Assembly (NCBI RefSeq): GCF_030846775.1
Contig: NZ_CP132910.1
Coordinates: forward strand, 2,824,001-2,888,000
Origin: Geothrix sp. 21YS21S-2
GTDB lineage: Bacteria; Acidobacteriota; Holophagae; Holophagales; Holophagaceae
DNA length: 64,000 nucleotides
Reading direction: 5' to 3'
Made by a program: the position numbers and the translations under genes. The notes beneath the pieces were generated by a model, which was not told the origin of the DNA, searched no databases, and worked only from the letters and a program-made list of their open reading frames with translations. Positions 53,909-64,000 of this stretch are shown one piece after another; positions within the stretch are counted from its first letter, which is position 1, and the number at the start of each line of letters is the position of its first letter.

Positions 53909-55243
53909 ATGGTTGATGCCCGCCTCAAGGACGTCCTGCTCGAGAAGCTGGCCGATTCCCTGGCTTCCCCGATCCCGGAGGGAACGCCCCGCGAGGTCCA
54001 CGGCCTGAAGGCGTTTGCCGGAAAAGCTACGGTGGTGGTGGGCATGCGCCGGTCCGGCAAGACCACCCTCATCCACCAGATGAGGCTGGAACGACTGGCG
54101 AGGGGGGTTGGACGCGACCGCCTTCCCTACGTGAACTTCGAGGATGAGCGCCTGGCTGGGCTGGAGGGTGCCCAGCTGGGCTTCCTCGTGGAGGAATATG
54201 GCCGCCGGGTTCCCGGGGCCCGGCCCGGGGAACCGGTCACCTGGAGCTTCGACGAGATCCAGGTGGTCCCCGGCTGGGAACGGTTCGTGCGCCGCCTCCT
54301 GGATGGCGGGGAGGCAGAGGTCCTCCTCACGGGGTCCTCGGCGGCCCTGCTGTCGCACGAGATCGCTACGGCCCTCAGGGGGCGGGCCTGGGAGGTCCCG
54401 CTCTACCCGTTCAGCTTCCCGGAGGCGCTCCGTCACCAGGGCCGGGCCGTTCCGGAAAGGCCAGGCTTCGCCACCGCCGCTGGGCGCGTGGAAATGGAGA
54501 AGGCCTTCCTTGCCTGGCTCACGGTGGGCGGCTTCCCTGAAGTCCAGGGGCTGGACCCCGCCGCACGGGGCCAGCTGCTGAAGGACTACGTGGACGTGGC
54601 CATGCTGAGGGATGTCATGGAGCGCCACGGGGTCACCAACCTGACCGGCCTGAGGTGGCTGGTGCGCCATCTCCTGGGAAATGCGGGAGGCCTTTTCAGC
54701 GTCGAGAAGTTCCATGGAGCCCTGAAGAGCCAGGGCGTGGCCATCGCGCGTGACACCGTCCACGACCTGCTGGCCCACCTCGAGGACTGTTTCCTGGTGC
54801 GCACGGTCTGGATGGAATCGAACTCGGAGCGCCAGCGCATGGTGAATCCGCGCAAGGCCTACCCGGCGGACCCCGGCCTGATCCCGATCTACGACCGCAG
54901 CGGCCGGAGCAACCTTGGACATGCCCTGGAAGCGGCTGTGCTCATCGAACTGCAGCGGCGGCGGGCCGAGGTGACCTACGTGCGCACGCCGGAGGACCAC
55001 GAGGTCGACTTCCTTGCCCGCACCCCGGAGGGCGGGATGGAACTGGTCCAGGTCTGCGCCGACGCATCCGACCCGGCCGTGGCGGACCGGGAACTCAGGG
55101 CCCTGGCCGAAGCGGCAATACGCTTCCCCGGCGCAGGGCAGCGCCTTCTGACACTGACCCGGGACGGCGCCCCCTCCGCGGTGCCCCCGGGAATCGCCGT
55201 TCAGCCGGCCTATGAGTGGATGCTCTCCCGAAATGCCCCTTGA
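53909..55243 (+). CDS. AAA_14/DUF4143 ATP-binding protein
   Basis: The 444-residue P-loop protein has Walker A GMRRSGKTT (about 45-53), Walker B SFDEIQ, an LTGSSA sensor and a C-terminal DUF4143 domain with DHEVDFL, a nuclease-like D-x-D-F motif. Such ATPases are scattered accessory genes with no settled function and are often horizontally mobile. Its position between the hydrogenase operon and a tRNA gene, with AAGGAG before ATG, suits an inserted cargo gene. Confidence 0.78.
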   Translation: MVDARLKDVLLEKLADSLASPIPEGTPREVHGLKAFAGKATVVVGMRRSGKTTLIHQMRLERLARGVGRDRLPYVNFEDERLAGLEGAQLGFLVEEYGRRVPGARPGEPVTWSFDEIQVVPGWERFVRRLLDGGEAEVLLTGSSAALLSHEIATALRGRAWEVPLYPFSFPEALRHQGRAVPERPGFATAAGRVEMEKAFLAWLTVGGFPEVQGLDPAARGQLLKDYVDVAMLRDVMERHGVTNLTGLRWLVRHLLGNAGGLFSVEKFHGALKSQGVAIARDTVHDLLAHLEDCFLVRTVWMESNSERQRMVNPRKAYPADPGLIPIYDRSGRSNLGHALEAAVLIELQRRRAEVTYVRTPEDHEVDFLARTPEGGMELVQVCADASDPAVADRELRALAEAAIRFPGAGQRLLTLTRDGAPSAVPPGIAVQPAYEWMLSRNAP

Positions 55244-55250
55244 CCCAGGA

Positions 55251-55278
55251 GCCGGATCCTTAGGATTCTGGATCCGGC
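55251..55278. repeat. 9-bp perfect inverted repeat upstream of tRNA-Arg
   Basis: GCCGGATCC (55251-55259) and GGATCCGGC (55270-55278) flank a 10-base loop, just after the ATPase stop and 20 bp before the tRNA. It may act as a terminator-like stem or be part of the tRNA promoter region. Confidence 0.4.
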
Positions 55279-55298
55279 CGGCCTCCCGCCGGCAGCCT

Positions 55299-55375
55299 GT
55301 GCCCATAGCTCAGCCGGATAGAGCAACGGCCTTCTAAGCCGTAGGTCGCGCGTTCGAGTCGCGCTGGGCGCACCA
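55299..55375 (+). tRNA. tRNA-Arg (anticodon TCT)
   Basis: A full cloverleaf of 77 nt with encoded CCA. The acceptor stem GTGCCCA pairs with TGGGCGC, the anticodon stem-loop CGGCCTTCTAAGCCG shows TCT, and the T arm is GCGCG-TTCGAGT-CGCGC. It reads AGA arginine codons, rare in this GC-rich genome. No phage or integrase sequence is seen at its 3' end in this window. Confidence 0.95.
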
Positions 55376-55381
55376 GATACG

Positions 55382-55412
55382 AACCCCCGTCACCGCCCGG
55401 TTTCGGGGGTTT
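55382..55412 (+). terminator. Terminator-like hairpin after tRNA-Arg
   Basis: AACCCCCG (55382-55389) pairs perfectly with CGGGGGTT (55404-55411) over a 14-base loop, followed by a short T stretch, 7 bp after the tRNA. Confidence 0.6.
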
Positions 55413-55443
55413 CCTCGATCCGCCCGGAGCGCCGCCGATCCCG

Positions 55444-55707
55444 CTACGCGTGCGAGAAGACCATCTCCTTCACCTCGATGCCCGGGATCGCCCCGAGCCT
55501 GGCGACCATGCCCGTGCGGACTTCGTCGCCGCCCAGGACCTCCAGCAGGACCACGCCCTCCGAGGCGCAGAGGCTGTCGGCGACCTCGTGCAGGCCCAGG
55601 CGGGTCTTGATGTTGCCGCCGTAGTCCGTGAAGACCTTCTGGACCTCGCCTGCGTTGCGCAGGCGATCGGTGATATGGATGCCGAGAATGACGTGATCCG
55701 TCTTCAT
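55444..55707 (-). CDS. TM1266-like ACT-fold small regulator (iron-only hydrogenase system regulator family)
   Basis: The 87-residue protein resembles TM1266-type proteins annotated as iron-only hydrogenase system regulators: VILGIHITDRLRNAGEVQ, then YGGNIKTRLGLHE, a central VVLLEV strand and a C-terminal IPGIEVKEMVF strand, an ACT/NikR-like beta-alpha-beta-beta-alpha-beta pattern. GGAGG lies 5 bp before ATG. It is 1.6 kb from the hydrogenase operon on the other strand, consistent with a hydrogenase-linked role. Identification is by eye, so moderate. Confidence 0.62.
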   Translation of the reverse strand: MKTDHVILGIHITDRLRNAGEVQKVFTDYGGNIKTRLGLHEVADSLCASEGVVLLEVLGGDEVRTGMVARLGAIPGIEVKEMVFSHA

Positions 55708-55759
55708 GGGCGCCTCCGGGGTGGGTTGGACCATTGTAGATCCAATGCCCTGGATGGGG

Positions 55760-56050
55760 TCAGGTGCGCCTTGGCGAGAACGGGATGATGTTGTCCTCCG
55801 CCTCCGGCCGTTCCCCGTCCGCCTCCAGATCCTCCACCCGGTAGCTGTTCTCCACGCCGTTGTCCCACCGGACATAGTAGGGCCGGGGCGCGGCGCCCGG
55901 CTTGTGGGGGCGGTCCCCGGCGAAGAGGATCGTGCCGGGCCGGCCTCCGCCCTGGCCCTGGGGGCAGAAGTTCGGCCACGCGCCGCCGTACAGGGCGTAG
56001 GCGGCCCTGGCGAGGCGGACGCGGTCACCGGCTTTGAAGAGAAGGTCCAT
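55760..56050 (-). CDS. Hypothetical protein with SH3-like features
   Basis: This 96-residue protein has no recognised function. Short beta-strand motifs (VRLARAAYALYGG, then GTILFAG and YYVRWDNGVENSYRVEDLE) look like a small SH3/chromo-type barrel with a DNA- or peptide-binding type of surface. CGGAG precedes ATG. It is divergent from the ThrE-type gene. Confidence 0.6.
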   Translation of the reverse strand: MDLLFKAGDRVRLARAAYALYGGAWPNFCPQGQGGGRPGTILFAGDRPHKPGAAPRPYYVRWDNGVENSYRVEDLEADGERPEAEDNIIPFSPRRT

Positions 56051-56115
56051 GCGGGCTCCGGGGGACGGGCCCATTATGACCCAGGGCGCGGGTCCGGCCG
56101 CTATGCTGGAGGTCC

Positions 56116-57366
56116 ATGAGCGATCAAGGCGCAGCACCCTTCCCGCCCCTGGCGTACCAGGGCCCCAGCTCGATCCCCGAGGTGGCCCTCGTCCTGGAGC
56201 TGGGACGGACCCTGCAGGAGTGCGGCGTCAGCGCCCCCACCCTGGAGAACGCCCTGGGCCGCCTCGCCCAGCATCTGGACCTGGAGGGGGCCATCTACGC
56301 CACGCCCACGGGCTTCCTGGCCTCCCTGCGCAAGGAGGGGCACCACGGGAAGACCTACCTCATCCGGGTGGACGCGGGGCAGTCCTCCCTGGAGAAGCTC
56401 GCGGACGCCGAGGGGCTGGTGGACCAGGTGCTCCAGGACCGCCTGGACGTGGCCACGGCCCGCGACCACCTGGCGAGGCTGGCGGCGCGGCCCATGCGCT
56501 TCCCCCCCTGGCTGCAGGTGCTGGCCTACGGCATGGCCTCCATGGGCATGGCGGTCATCTTCGGAGGGGGCTGGCGCGAAGTCCTGCTGGGCACCCTCAT
56601 CGGGCTCCTGGTGGGCGCCGCGGCGCAGCTCGCCGGAAGGCGGGCGGGGCTGGCCCGCCTCACGCCGCTGCTGGGCGGCGTCATCAGCTCCCTGGGCGGC
56701 GCGCTCCTGGGGCGCTTCCTGCCCTCGGCCTCCCACCCCATCCTCGTCCTCAGCGGCATCATCGTGCTGGTGCCTGGGCTGGGGCTCCTGGTGTCCATGC
56801 AGGAGCTGGGCACCGGCAACCTGGTGGCCGGCACCGCGCGGCTGGCGGGGACCTTCCTGGTGTTCCTGCTCCTGGCCTTCGGGGTGGGCCTGGGCCAGCA
56901 CCTGGGCGGCGCGTGGCTGGTGGGCGTGCCCTCCACCGCGGTCCCGCTGCCCTTCTGGACCGTGGCCCCGGCCCTGGCCCTGGTGGCCCTGGGCTTCCTG
57001 GTGGTCTTCCAGGGGCGCCTGGAGGACTTCGCCTGGACCCTGGGCGCCTGCGTGCTGGCGTGGGGCGCCGCGCGCCTGGGCACGGAGTTCCTGGGCTCCG
57101 AGGCGGGCGCGGGCATCGCGGCCCTGGCCCTGGGCGCCGCGTGCAACCAGTACGCGAGGCGCACCCGGCGCCCCGGCGCGGTTCTCCTGCTGCCCTCGAT
57201 CATGCTGATTCTCCCCGGCAGCGTCGGGGTGCGCGGCATCACCATGATGATGCACGGCCAGACCCTGGAGGGGCTGGAGGCGGGCATCCACGCCCTGTCG
57301 GTCACCGTGGCGCTGATGCTCGGGCTGTTCCTCGCAAACGCCCTGGTGTCGAGAAGGACGTTCTAG
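56116..57366 (+). CDS. ThrE-type threonine/serine exporter
   Basis: The 416-residue protein has an N-terminal soluble DUF1212-like domain (about 25-135) and a C-terminal bundle of about ten membrane helices in two halves (ThrE and ThrE_2 regions), with LVPGLGLL and ILPGSVGVRG at equivalent places in the repeats. Export of threonine and serine is known for ThrE of Corynebacterium. Substrate here is inferred. GGAGG lies 3 bp before ATG. Confidence 0.8.
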   Translation: MSDQGAAPFPPLAYQGPSSIPEVALVLELGRTLQECGVSAPTLENALGRLAQHLDLEGAIYATPTGFLASLRKEGHHGKTYLIRVDAGQSSLEKLADAEGLVDQVLQDRLDVATARDHLARLAARPMRFPPWLQVLAYGMASMGMAVIFGGGWREVLLGTLIGLLVGAAAQLAGRRAGLARLTPLLGGVISSLGGALLGRFLPSASHPILVLSGIIVLVPGLGLLVSMQELGTGNLVAGTARLAGTFLVFLLLAFGVGLGQHLGGAWLVGVPSTAVPLPFWTVAPALALVALGFLVVFQGRLEDFAWTLGACVLAWGAARLGTEFLGSEAGAGIAALALGAACNQYARRTRRPGAVLLLPSIMLILPGSVGVRGITMMMHGQTLEGLEAGIHALSVTVALMLGLFLANALVSRRTF

Positions 57367-57405
57367 CCCTATCATGATGCCGTAACCCCCTCCTGGACCC
57401 AGCCG

Positions 57406-60423
<3,018 letters not shown>

Positions 60424-60444
60424 TGGGGTTTTAAGGCGAGATTC

Positions 60445-60792
60445 ATGATTCTTCGCAAGGAATACGGCTTCGAGGCCGCCCACTTCATCCACAACCACCC
60501 CGGCAAGTGCCGCAACCTCCACGGGCACAGCTACAAGCTCTTCGTGTCCCTGGAAGGCTCCGTGAATCCGGAGACGGGCATGATCATCGACTTCGACGAC
60601 CTGTCCAAGGTGGTGGTCGACAAGGTCATCCAGCGCCTGGACCACCGCTTCCTCAACGACCTCATCCCCCTGTCCACCGCCGAGAACATCTCGGTGTGGA
60701 TCTGGGAGGAGCTCAAGCCGTCCCTGCCCCTGCTCTGCCAGATCGAGGTCTTCGAGACGCTGGACAACAGCGTGATCTACCGGGGGGCCTGA
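60445..60792 (+). CDS. queD: 6-carboxy-5,6,7,8-tetrahydropterin synthase QueD
   Basis: The 115-residue protein has the zinc ligands H13, H26 and H28 (AAHF and LHGHSY), the catalytic Cys22 and the DH pair in RLDHRFLND. It converts dihydroneopterin triphosphate to carboxytetrahydropterin in queuosine synthesis. Other que genes are not in the window. The stop shares a base with the next start. Confidence 0.9.
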   Translation: MILRKEYGFEAAHFIHNHPGKCRNLHGHSYKLFVSLEGSVNPETGMIIDFDDLSKVVVDKVIQRLDHRFLNDLIPLSTAENISVWIWEELKPSLPLLCQIEVFETLDNSVIYRGA

Positions 60793-61289
60793 TGCGCCCG
60801 GCCCGGCTGGCGCTCCCCATCCTGGTCCTGGCCACAGCCTGCGCGCCCGTGAGGGACTACCGGGAGGCCGCCCGCGGCCTCCGCTTCCGCCTGGACCGGG
60901 TGGAGCCCAGCGTCCACCTGGCCCTGCCCCTGGAGCGGTCCCGCATGGCCTTCCGGGTCGTGGTGGGCGTGGACAACCCCTCCGGCGTCCCCTTCCACGT
61001 GACGGCCTTCACCGGTGACCTCAAGCTGGAGACCCGCGGCGCCGTCCACGCCATCGGCCGCATGGAGCTGGCCAGGCCCATCGACCTGCCGCCCCAGGGC
61101 GCCGGCAGCATGGAGGTGGAGGTGTCCTTCTCCTACGGGGACCTCCGGGACAACTGGGTGGCCATCCAGGCCGCGGCCCAGGGCGGTTCCGGCGTCTGGC
61201 TCCTGGAAGGCGCCCTGAGGGCCGAGACCCACGGCTTTCCCATCCAGCTTCCCGTGAGGTCCAGGCGCGCCTTCGGGGGAGCCCCATGA
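60792..61289 (+). CDS. LEA14/WHy-like lipoprotein
   Basis: The 165-residue protein has a lipobox (LATAC, Cys17) and a single beta-sandwich with VGVDNPSGVPFHVT and PPQGAGSMEVEVSF, the pattern of LEA type 2/WHy domains found in bacterial lipoproteins. Its function is unknown, possibly protection or binding at the envelope. It overlaps queD and the following HAD gene by 1 and 4 bp. Confidence 0.7.
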   Translation: MRPARLALPILVLATACAPVRDYREAARGLRFRLDRVEPSVHLALPLERSRMAFRVVVGVDNPSGVPFHVTAFTGDLKLETRGAVHAIGRMELARPIDLPPQGAGSMEVEVSFSYGDLRDNWVAIQAAAQGGSGVWLLEGALRAETHGFPIQLPVRSRRAFGGAP

Positions 61290-61966
61290 TCCGGGCCGTC
61301 GTCTTCGATCTCTGGAACACCCTGGTGCACAGTCAGCACGGCGACCCCTTCCGCCACCTCCAGCGGCTCCTGGACGACGACCAGAGGGCCCTGTACCCCG
61401 AGCTCCGGCGCGAGGCCATGGACCGTCCCCACCCCGACGCCCGCACCTTCATCGCGGGATGGATGGACCGGCTCTCCCTTTCCGGCACCCAGATCCTCGC
61501 CATGGCCGAGGTCTTCCAGACCGCCGCCGACGACGCCGCGTGCTTCCCCGAGGCCCTCGAGGCCGTGGAAGGCACCCGCAAGCTGGCCCGGGTCGGCCTC
61601 CTCTCCAACACCCAGAGCTTCGACATGGAGTTCCTGGACCGCCTGGGCCTGGAGCGGATCCTGCCCACCCGCTGCCTCAGCGCCCTCACCGGGCACCTCA
61701 AGCCCGAGCCCGACGCCTTCCGCACCATGGAGAGGCGCCTGGGTCTCTTCCCCGGCGAGATCGCCATGGTGGGCGACAGCTGGCGGGACGACGTGACCGG
61801 TGCCCTGGAGGCAGGGTGGACCGCCATCTGGGTGAACCGCCCCGGCAATCCCAGGCCGGCCTGCGACCCCGGGGCGGACCTGGTCGAGATCCCCGACCTG
61901 TCCCACGTCCCCCGGATCATCGGCAATCTCCAGAAAGGTGCCCGCTGCAGCACCTGTCTGGGCTGA
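61286..61966 (+). CDS. HAD-family hydrolase with atypical motif I
   Basis: The 226-residue protein has HAD motif I as FDLWNTLV, motif II LLSNT, the KPEPDAF lysine and motif III VGDSWRDDVTGA. The usual second aspartate of DxDxT is replaced by Trp. Such DxWNT members exist, but phosphatase activity cannot be assumed because the acid/base Asp is missing. The C-terminal tail ends CSTCLG. Confidence 0.75.
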   Translation: MIRAVVFDLWNTLVHSQHGDPFRHLQRLLDDDQRALYPELRREAMDRPHPDARTFIAGWMDRLSLSGTQILAMAEVFQTAADDAACFPEALEAVEGTRKLARVGLLSNTQSFDMEFLDRLGLERILPTRCLSALTGHLKPEPDAFRTMERRLGLFPGEIAMVGDSWRDDVTGALEAGWTAIWVNRPGNPRPACDPGADLVEIPDLSHVPRIIGNLQKGARCSTCLG

Positions 61967-62028
61967 TCCGCTGGCAATTCCCCGGGATTCCCGCTAGAAA
62001 ATGAAGTGCGCCTTTGATGGAGTATCCG

Positions 62029-62601
62029 ATGACCGCGACCGTTGACACGATTCTGGCCGAAACCAGGAAGCGCATGAAGTCCTCCCTGGAGACCCTCAAG
62101 AAGGAGATGGCCACCGTCCGCACGGGCCGCGCCAACGCGGGCATCCTGGACACCCTGCACGTGGAGTACTACGGCGCCTCCATGCCGCTGAACCAGATCG
62201 CGGGCGTGAGCGTCCCCGAGGCCTCCATGCTCGTCATCACCCCCTTCGACAAGACCGCCATCAAGGCCATCGAGCACGCCATCCTCAAGTCCGAGCTGGG
62301 GCTCAACCCCGCCAACGACGGCGTCGTGATCCGCCTGCCCATCCCGCCCCTGAACGAGGAGCGGCGCCGGGACCTGGTCAAGGTCGTCAGCCGCATGGGC
62401 GAGGAGATCAAGACCGCCATCCGCAACGTCCGCCGCGACGCCAACGAGGACGTCAAGAAGCTGGAGAAGGACAAGACCGCGCCCCTGGGCGAGGACGCCG
62501 CCAAGAAGGCCCTGGCCGACATCCAGAAGATCACCGACGAGTCGATCAAGGACGTCGAGGACATCGTCAAGCACAAGGACGCCGAGATCATGCACATCTG
62601 A
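62029..62601 (+). CDS. frr: Ribosome recycling factor
   Basis: The 190-residue protein matches RRF across its length: TVRTGRANAGILD, the conserved PLNQIAGVSVPEASML hinge area, and RLPIPPLNEERRRDLVK. ATG at 62029 is chosen because GGAG lies 6 bp upstream; an ATG at 62017 in the same frame lacks a site. The gene has no pyrH upstream, unlike the common pyrH-frr pair. The last stop base overlaps the next ATG. Confidence 0.93.
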   Translation: MTATVDTILAETRKRMKSSLETLKKEMATVRTGRANAGILDTLHVEYYGASMPLNQIAGVSVPEASMLVITPFDKTAIKAIEHAILKSELGLNPANDGVVIRLPIPPLNEERRRDLVKVVSRMGEEIKTAIRNVRRDANEDVKKLEKDKTAPLGEDAAKKALADIQKITDESIKDVEDIVKHKDAEIMHI

Positions 62602-63383
62602 TGGTGCATCCGGCAACCCTGGCGCTGCTGGTGCTGGCGGCGCTCCTGGCAGGCTTCGTCGACGCCATCGTGGGCGGCGGCGGGCTCATCACCATACCCG
62701 CGCTGATGCTGGGGCTTCCCGCCGGCACGCCCATCACCACCGTCCTGGGCACCAACAAGGTGGTGGCCTCCGCCGGCGCCACCTTCGCCACCGCCCAGTT
62801 CCTGCGGGCGAAGATCCTCACGTTCCGCGAAATGCTCGGGCCGGTGGCCTGCGCCATGACCGGGGCGGCCCTGGGGGTGCGCATGGCCTACGTCCTCCAG
62901 GGCAGGGGCGACGCCTGGTTCCGGCCCGTGATGGTCGGGCTGATGGTGGTGATGCTGGCCTTCACGGTGTTCCGGCCGGACCTGGGCAAGGTCCACGCGC
63001 CGAAGTACGGCGTGAACCACCAGCGCGGCCTGGCCGCGCTCATCTCCTTCGCCCTGGGCGCCTACGACGGGTTCTTCGGCCCGGGCACGGGCTCCATCCT
63101 CATCTTCCTGTTCGTGGCGGTGCTGGGCTTCGACTTCCTGCGGTCCTCGGGACTGGCCAAGAGCGTGAACTGGGCCTCCAACATCGCCAGCCTCGCGCTG
63201 TTCGTGAGCCAGGGCAGCTGGATGCCGGTGGTGGGCCTGACCATGGCGGTGGGCAACGGCGTTGGCGGGTACCTGGGAGCCCGCACCGCGCTCACCCGGG
63301 GTAGCGGCCTGGTGCGCGCCGTCTTCATCGCGGTCGTGTCCGTCCTGATCCTGCGCCTGGGCTGGCAGATGATAGGAAAATAG
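62601..63383 (+). CDS. TauE/SafE-family membrane permease (TSUP)
   Basis: The 260-residue protein has about eight membrane helices in two repeats with the family motifs GFVDAIVGGGGLITIPAL and YDGFFGPGTGS. TSUP proteins move sulfonates, sulfite, thiosulfate or similar anions, and the substrate here is not determinable. It starts on the overlapping ATG of the frr stop, so the two genes are cotranscribed. Confidence 0.83.
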   Translation: MVHPATLALLVLAALLAGFVDAIVGGGGLITIPALMLGLPAGTPITTVLGTNKVVASAGATFATAQFLRAKILTFREMLGPVACAMTGAALGVRMAYVLQGRGDAWFRPVMVGLMVVMLAFTVFRPDLGKVHAPKYGVNHQRGLAALISFALGAYDGFFGPGTGSILIFLFVAVLGFDFLRSSGLAKSVNWASNIASLALFVSQGSWMPVVGLTMAVGNGVGGYLGARTALTRGSGLVRAVFIAVVSVLILRLGWQMIGK

Positions 63384-63436
63384 ACTTCCCTGACCGGACG
63401 GGTCGGATATAGTGGTGCCTGCTCCAAGGAGGCACC

Positions 63437-64000
63437 ATGGAACGAAGAGAACTGCTGGGCACCCTCGCCGCCGGGACCCTGGCCCTGGGTCTGGCCCCCC
63501 GTCTCGACGCGGCCCAGGCCGCTCCCACCGACCCCCGGGCCGACTACAAGCCCCGCCCCTTCGCCCTGGAGACGGGCCTGCCCGGCCTCTCCAAGGACAT
63601 GCTGGGCGAGCACCTGGCCCTCTACAAGGGCTACGTGAACCGCACCAACGCCCTGCTCAAGGACCTTCACGCCGCCGAGGCCGAGGGCCGCGCCACCACC
63701 GCCGTGCAGGAATCCCGCCGCCGCCTGGGCTTCGAGTTCAGCGGCATGCGCCTCCACGAACTCTATTTCGAGGCCCTGCGCGACAAGGCCGCCGCCCCCG
63801 GCCCCGGCCACCCCCTGCAGAAGGCCATCCAGGCCGGCTGGGGCAGCTTCGACGCGTGGTGGGGGGCCTTCAAGGCCACGTGCACCATGACCGGCATCGG
63901 CTGGGGCGCACTGGTGAAGGATCCGCTCACGGGCCGGCTCATGAACGCGTGGTTCCAGGACCACGAGAACGCCATCCCCGTGGGGACGGTGCCGATCCTC
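63437..64000 (+). CDS. Exported Fe/Mn superoxide dismutase, 3' end beyond the window
   Basis: The visible 188 residues begin with a twin-arginine-like signal (MERRELLG, cleavage near DAAQA). They show the first metal His59 in GEHLALYKGYV, His107 in the second helix pair (MRLHELYF), WGAFKATC and QDHENAIPVGTVPIL, which leads to the DVWEH ligand motif that lies outside. The ideal AAGGAGG (63426-63432) lies 4 bp before ATG. A TATAGT box (63408-63413) is a likely -10. Such exported SODs are typical of anaerobes meeting oxygen. Confidence 0.85.
   Translation, partial: MERRELLGTLAAGTLALGLAPRLDAAQAAPTDPRADYKPRPFALETGLPGLSKDMLGEHLALYKGYVNRTNALLKDLHAAEAEGRATTAVQESRRRLGFEFSGMRLHELYFEALRDKAAAPGPGHPLQKAIQAGWGSFDAWWGAFKATCTMTGIGWGALVKDPLTGRLMNAWFQDHENAIPVGTVPIL

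Noticed and set aside
55299-55443. Integrated element attached to tRNA-Arg
   Set aside because: There is no integrase gene and no repeated tRNA 3' end in the window; the downstream genes look native in composition.

Overview
The window is about 70% GC, densely packed, and reads like the chromosome of an anaerobic or facultative, metal- or fermentation-associated Acidobacteriota of the Holophagae type (Geothrix/Holophaga/Mesoterricola-like). That placement is an inference from gene content: a system II cytochrome c assembly pair, a trimeric [FeFe] hydrogenase with a sensory hydrogenase, fused isobutyryl-CoA mutase IcmF, a POT transporter and a Reg_prop sensor kinase. No 16S or other decisive marker is present.

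Layout. 1-3042: cytochrome c maturation (ResB/CcsA), closed by a clear terminator. 3275-5189: a scarred stretch with a protease-type beta-propeller lacking its peptidase domain, then an Rrf2 regulator whose C-terminus runs directly into the last 42 codons of an OmpW-like gene. 5437-8466: a membrane 4Fe-4S protein, a POT peptide transporter and a small SpoT-like HD hydrolase. 8672-11566: a large Ig-domain lipoprotein behind a leader of about 130 nt. 11671-23229: an eight-gene branched-chain acyl-CoA oxidation operon (icmF, acyl-CoA dehydrogenase, three acyl-CoA carboxylase subunits, enoyl-CoA hydratase, 3-hydroxyacyl-CoA dehydrogenase, thiolase), interrupted by a 47-bp perfect palindrome. 23226-27237, minus strand: a histidine kinase and two paralogous secreted proteins of no known family.

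27792-44612, minus strand: a tightly overlapping 16-gene surface-polysaccharide operon. It starts with a FlaA1/CapD-type dehydratase and Wzz, continues with WbpA/B/D/E-type enzymes for a diacetamido-uronic acid, Wzx, Wzy and two glycosyltransferases, and ends with a set for an amino sugar and its decoration (FemAB/GNAT, ATP-grasp, HAD, initiating sugar transferase, PIG-L deacetylase, aminotransferase). A strikingly AT-rich, gene-free stretch of about 930 bp (44613-45539) separates this from the next block.

45540-53844, plus strand: the NADH/NAD+ sensor Rex followed by HydC-HydB-HydA (electron-bifurcating type), a small [2Fe-2S] ferredoxin, a PAS-containing sensory hydrogenase (HydS-like) and a SpoIIE-type phosphatase. 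This is a coherent module for making or consuming H2, sensing it and passing the signal on. An accessory AAA/DUF4143 ATPase and tRNA-Arg(TCT) follow, then on the minus strand a TM1266-like small regulator that may belong functionally to the hydrogenase.

56116-64000: mostly housekeeping or unlinked genes (ThrE-type exporter, Reg_prop hybrid-sensor kinase, QueD, LEA-like lipoprotein, HAD hydrolase, ribosome recycling factor, TauE/SafE permease) and the first 188 codons of an exported Fe/Mn superoxide dismutase that runs off the end.
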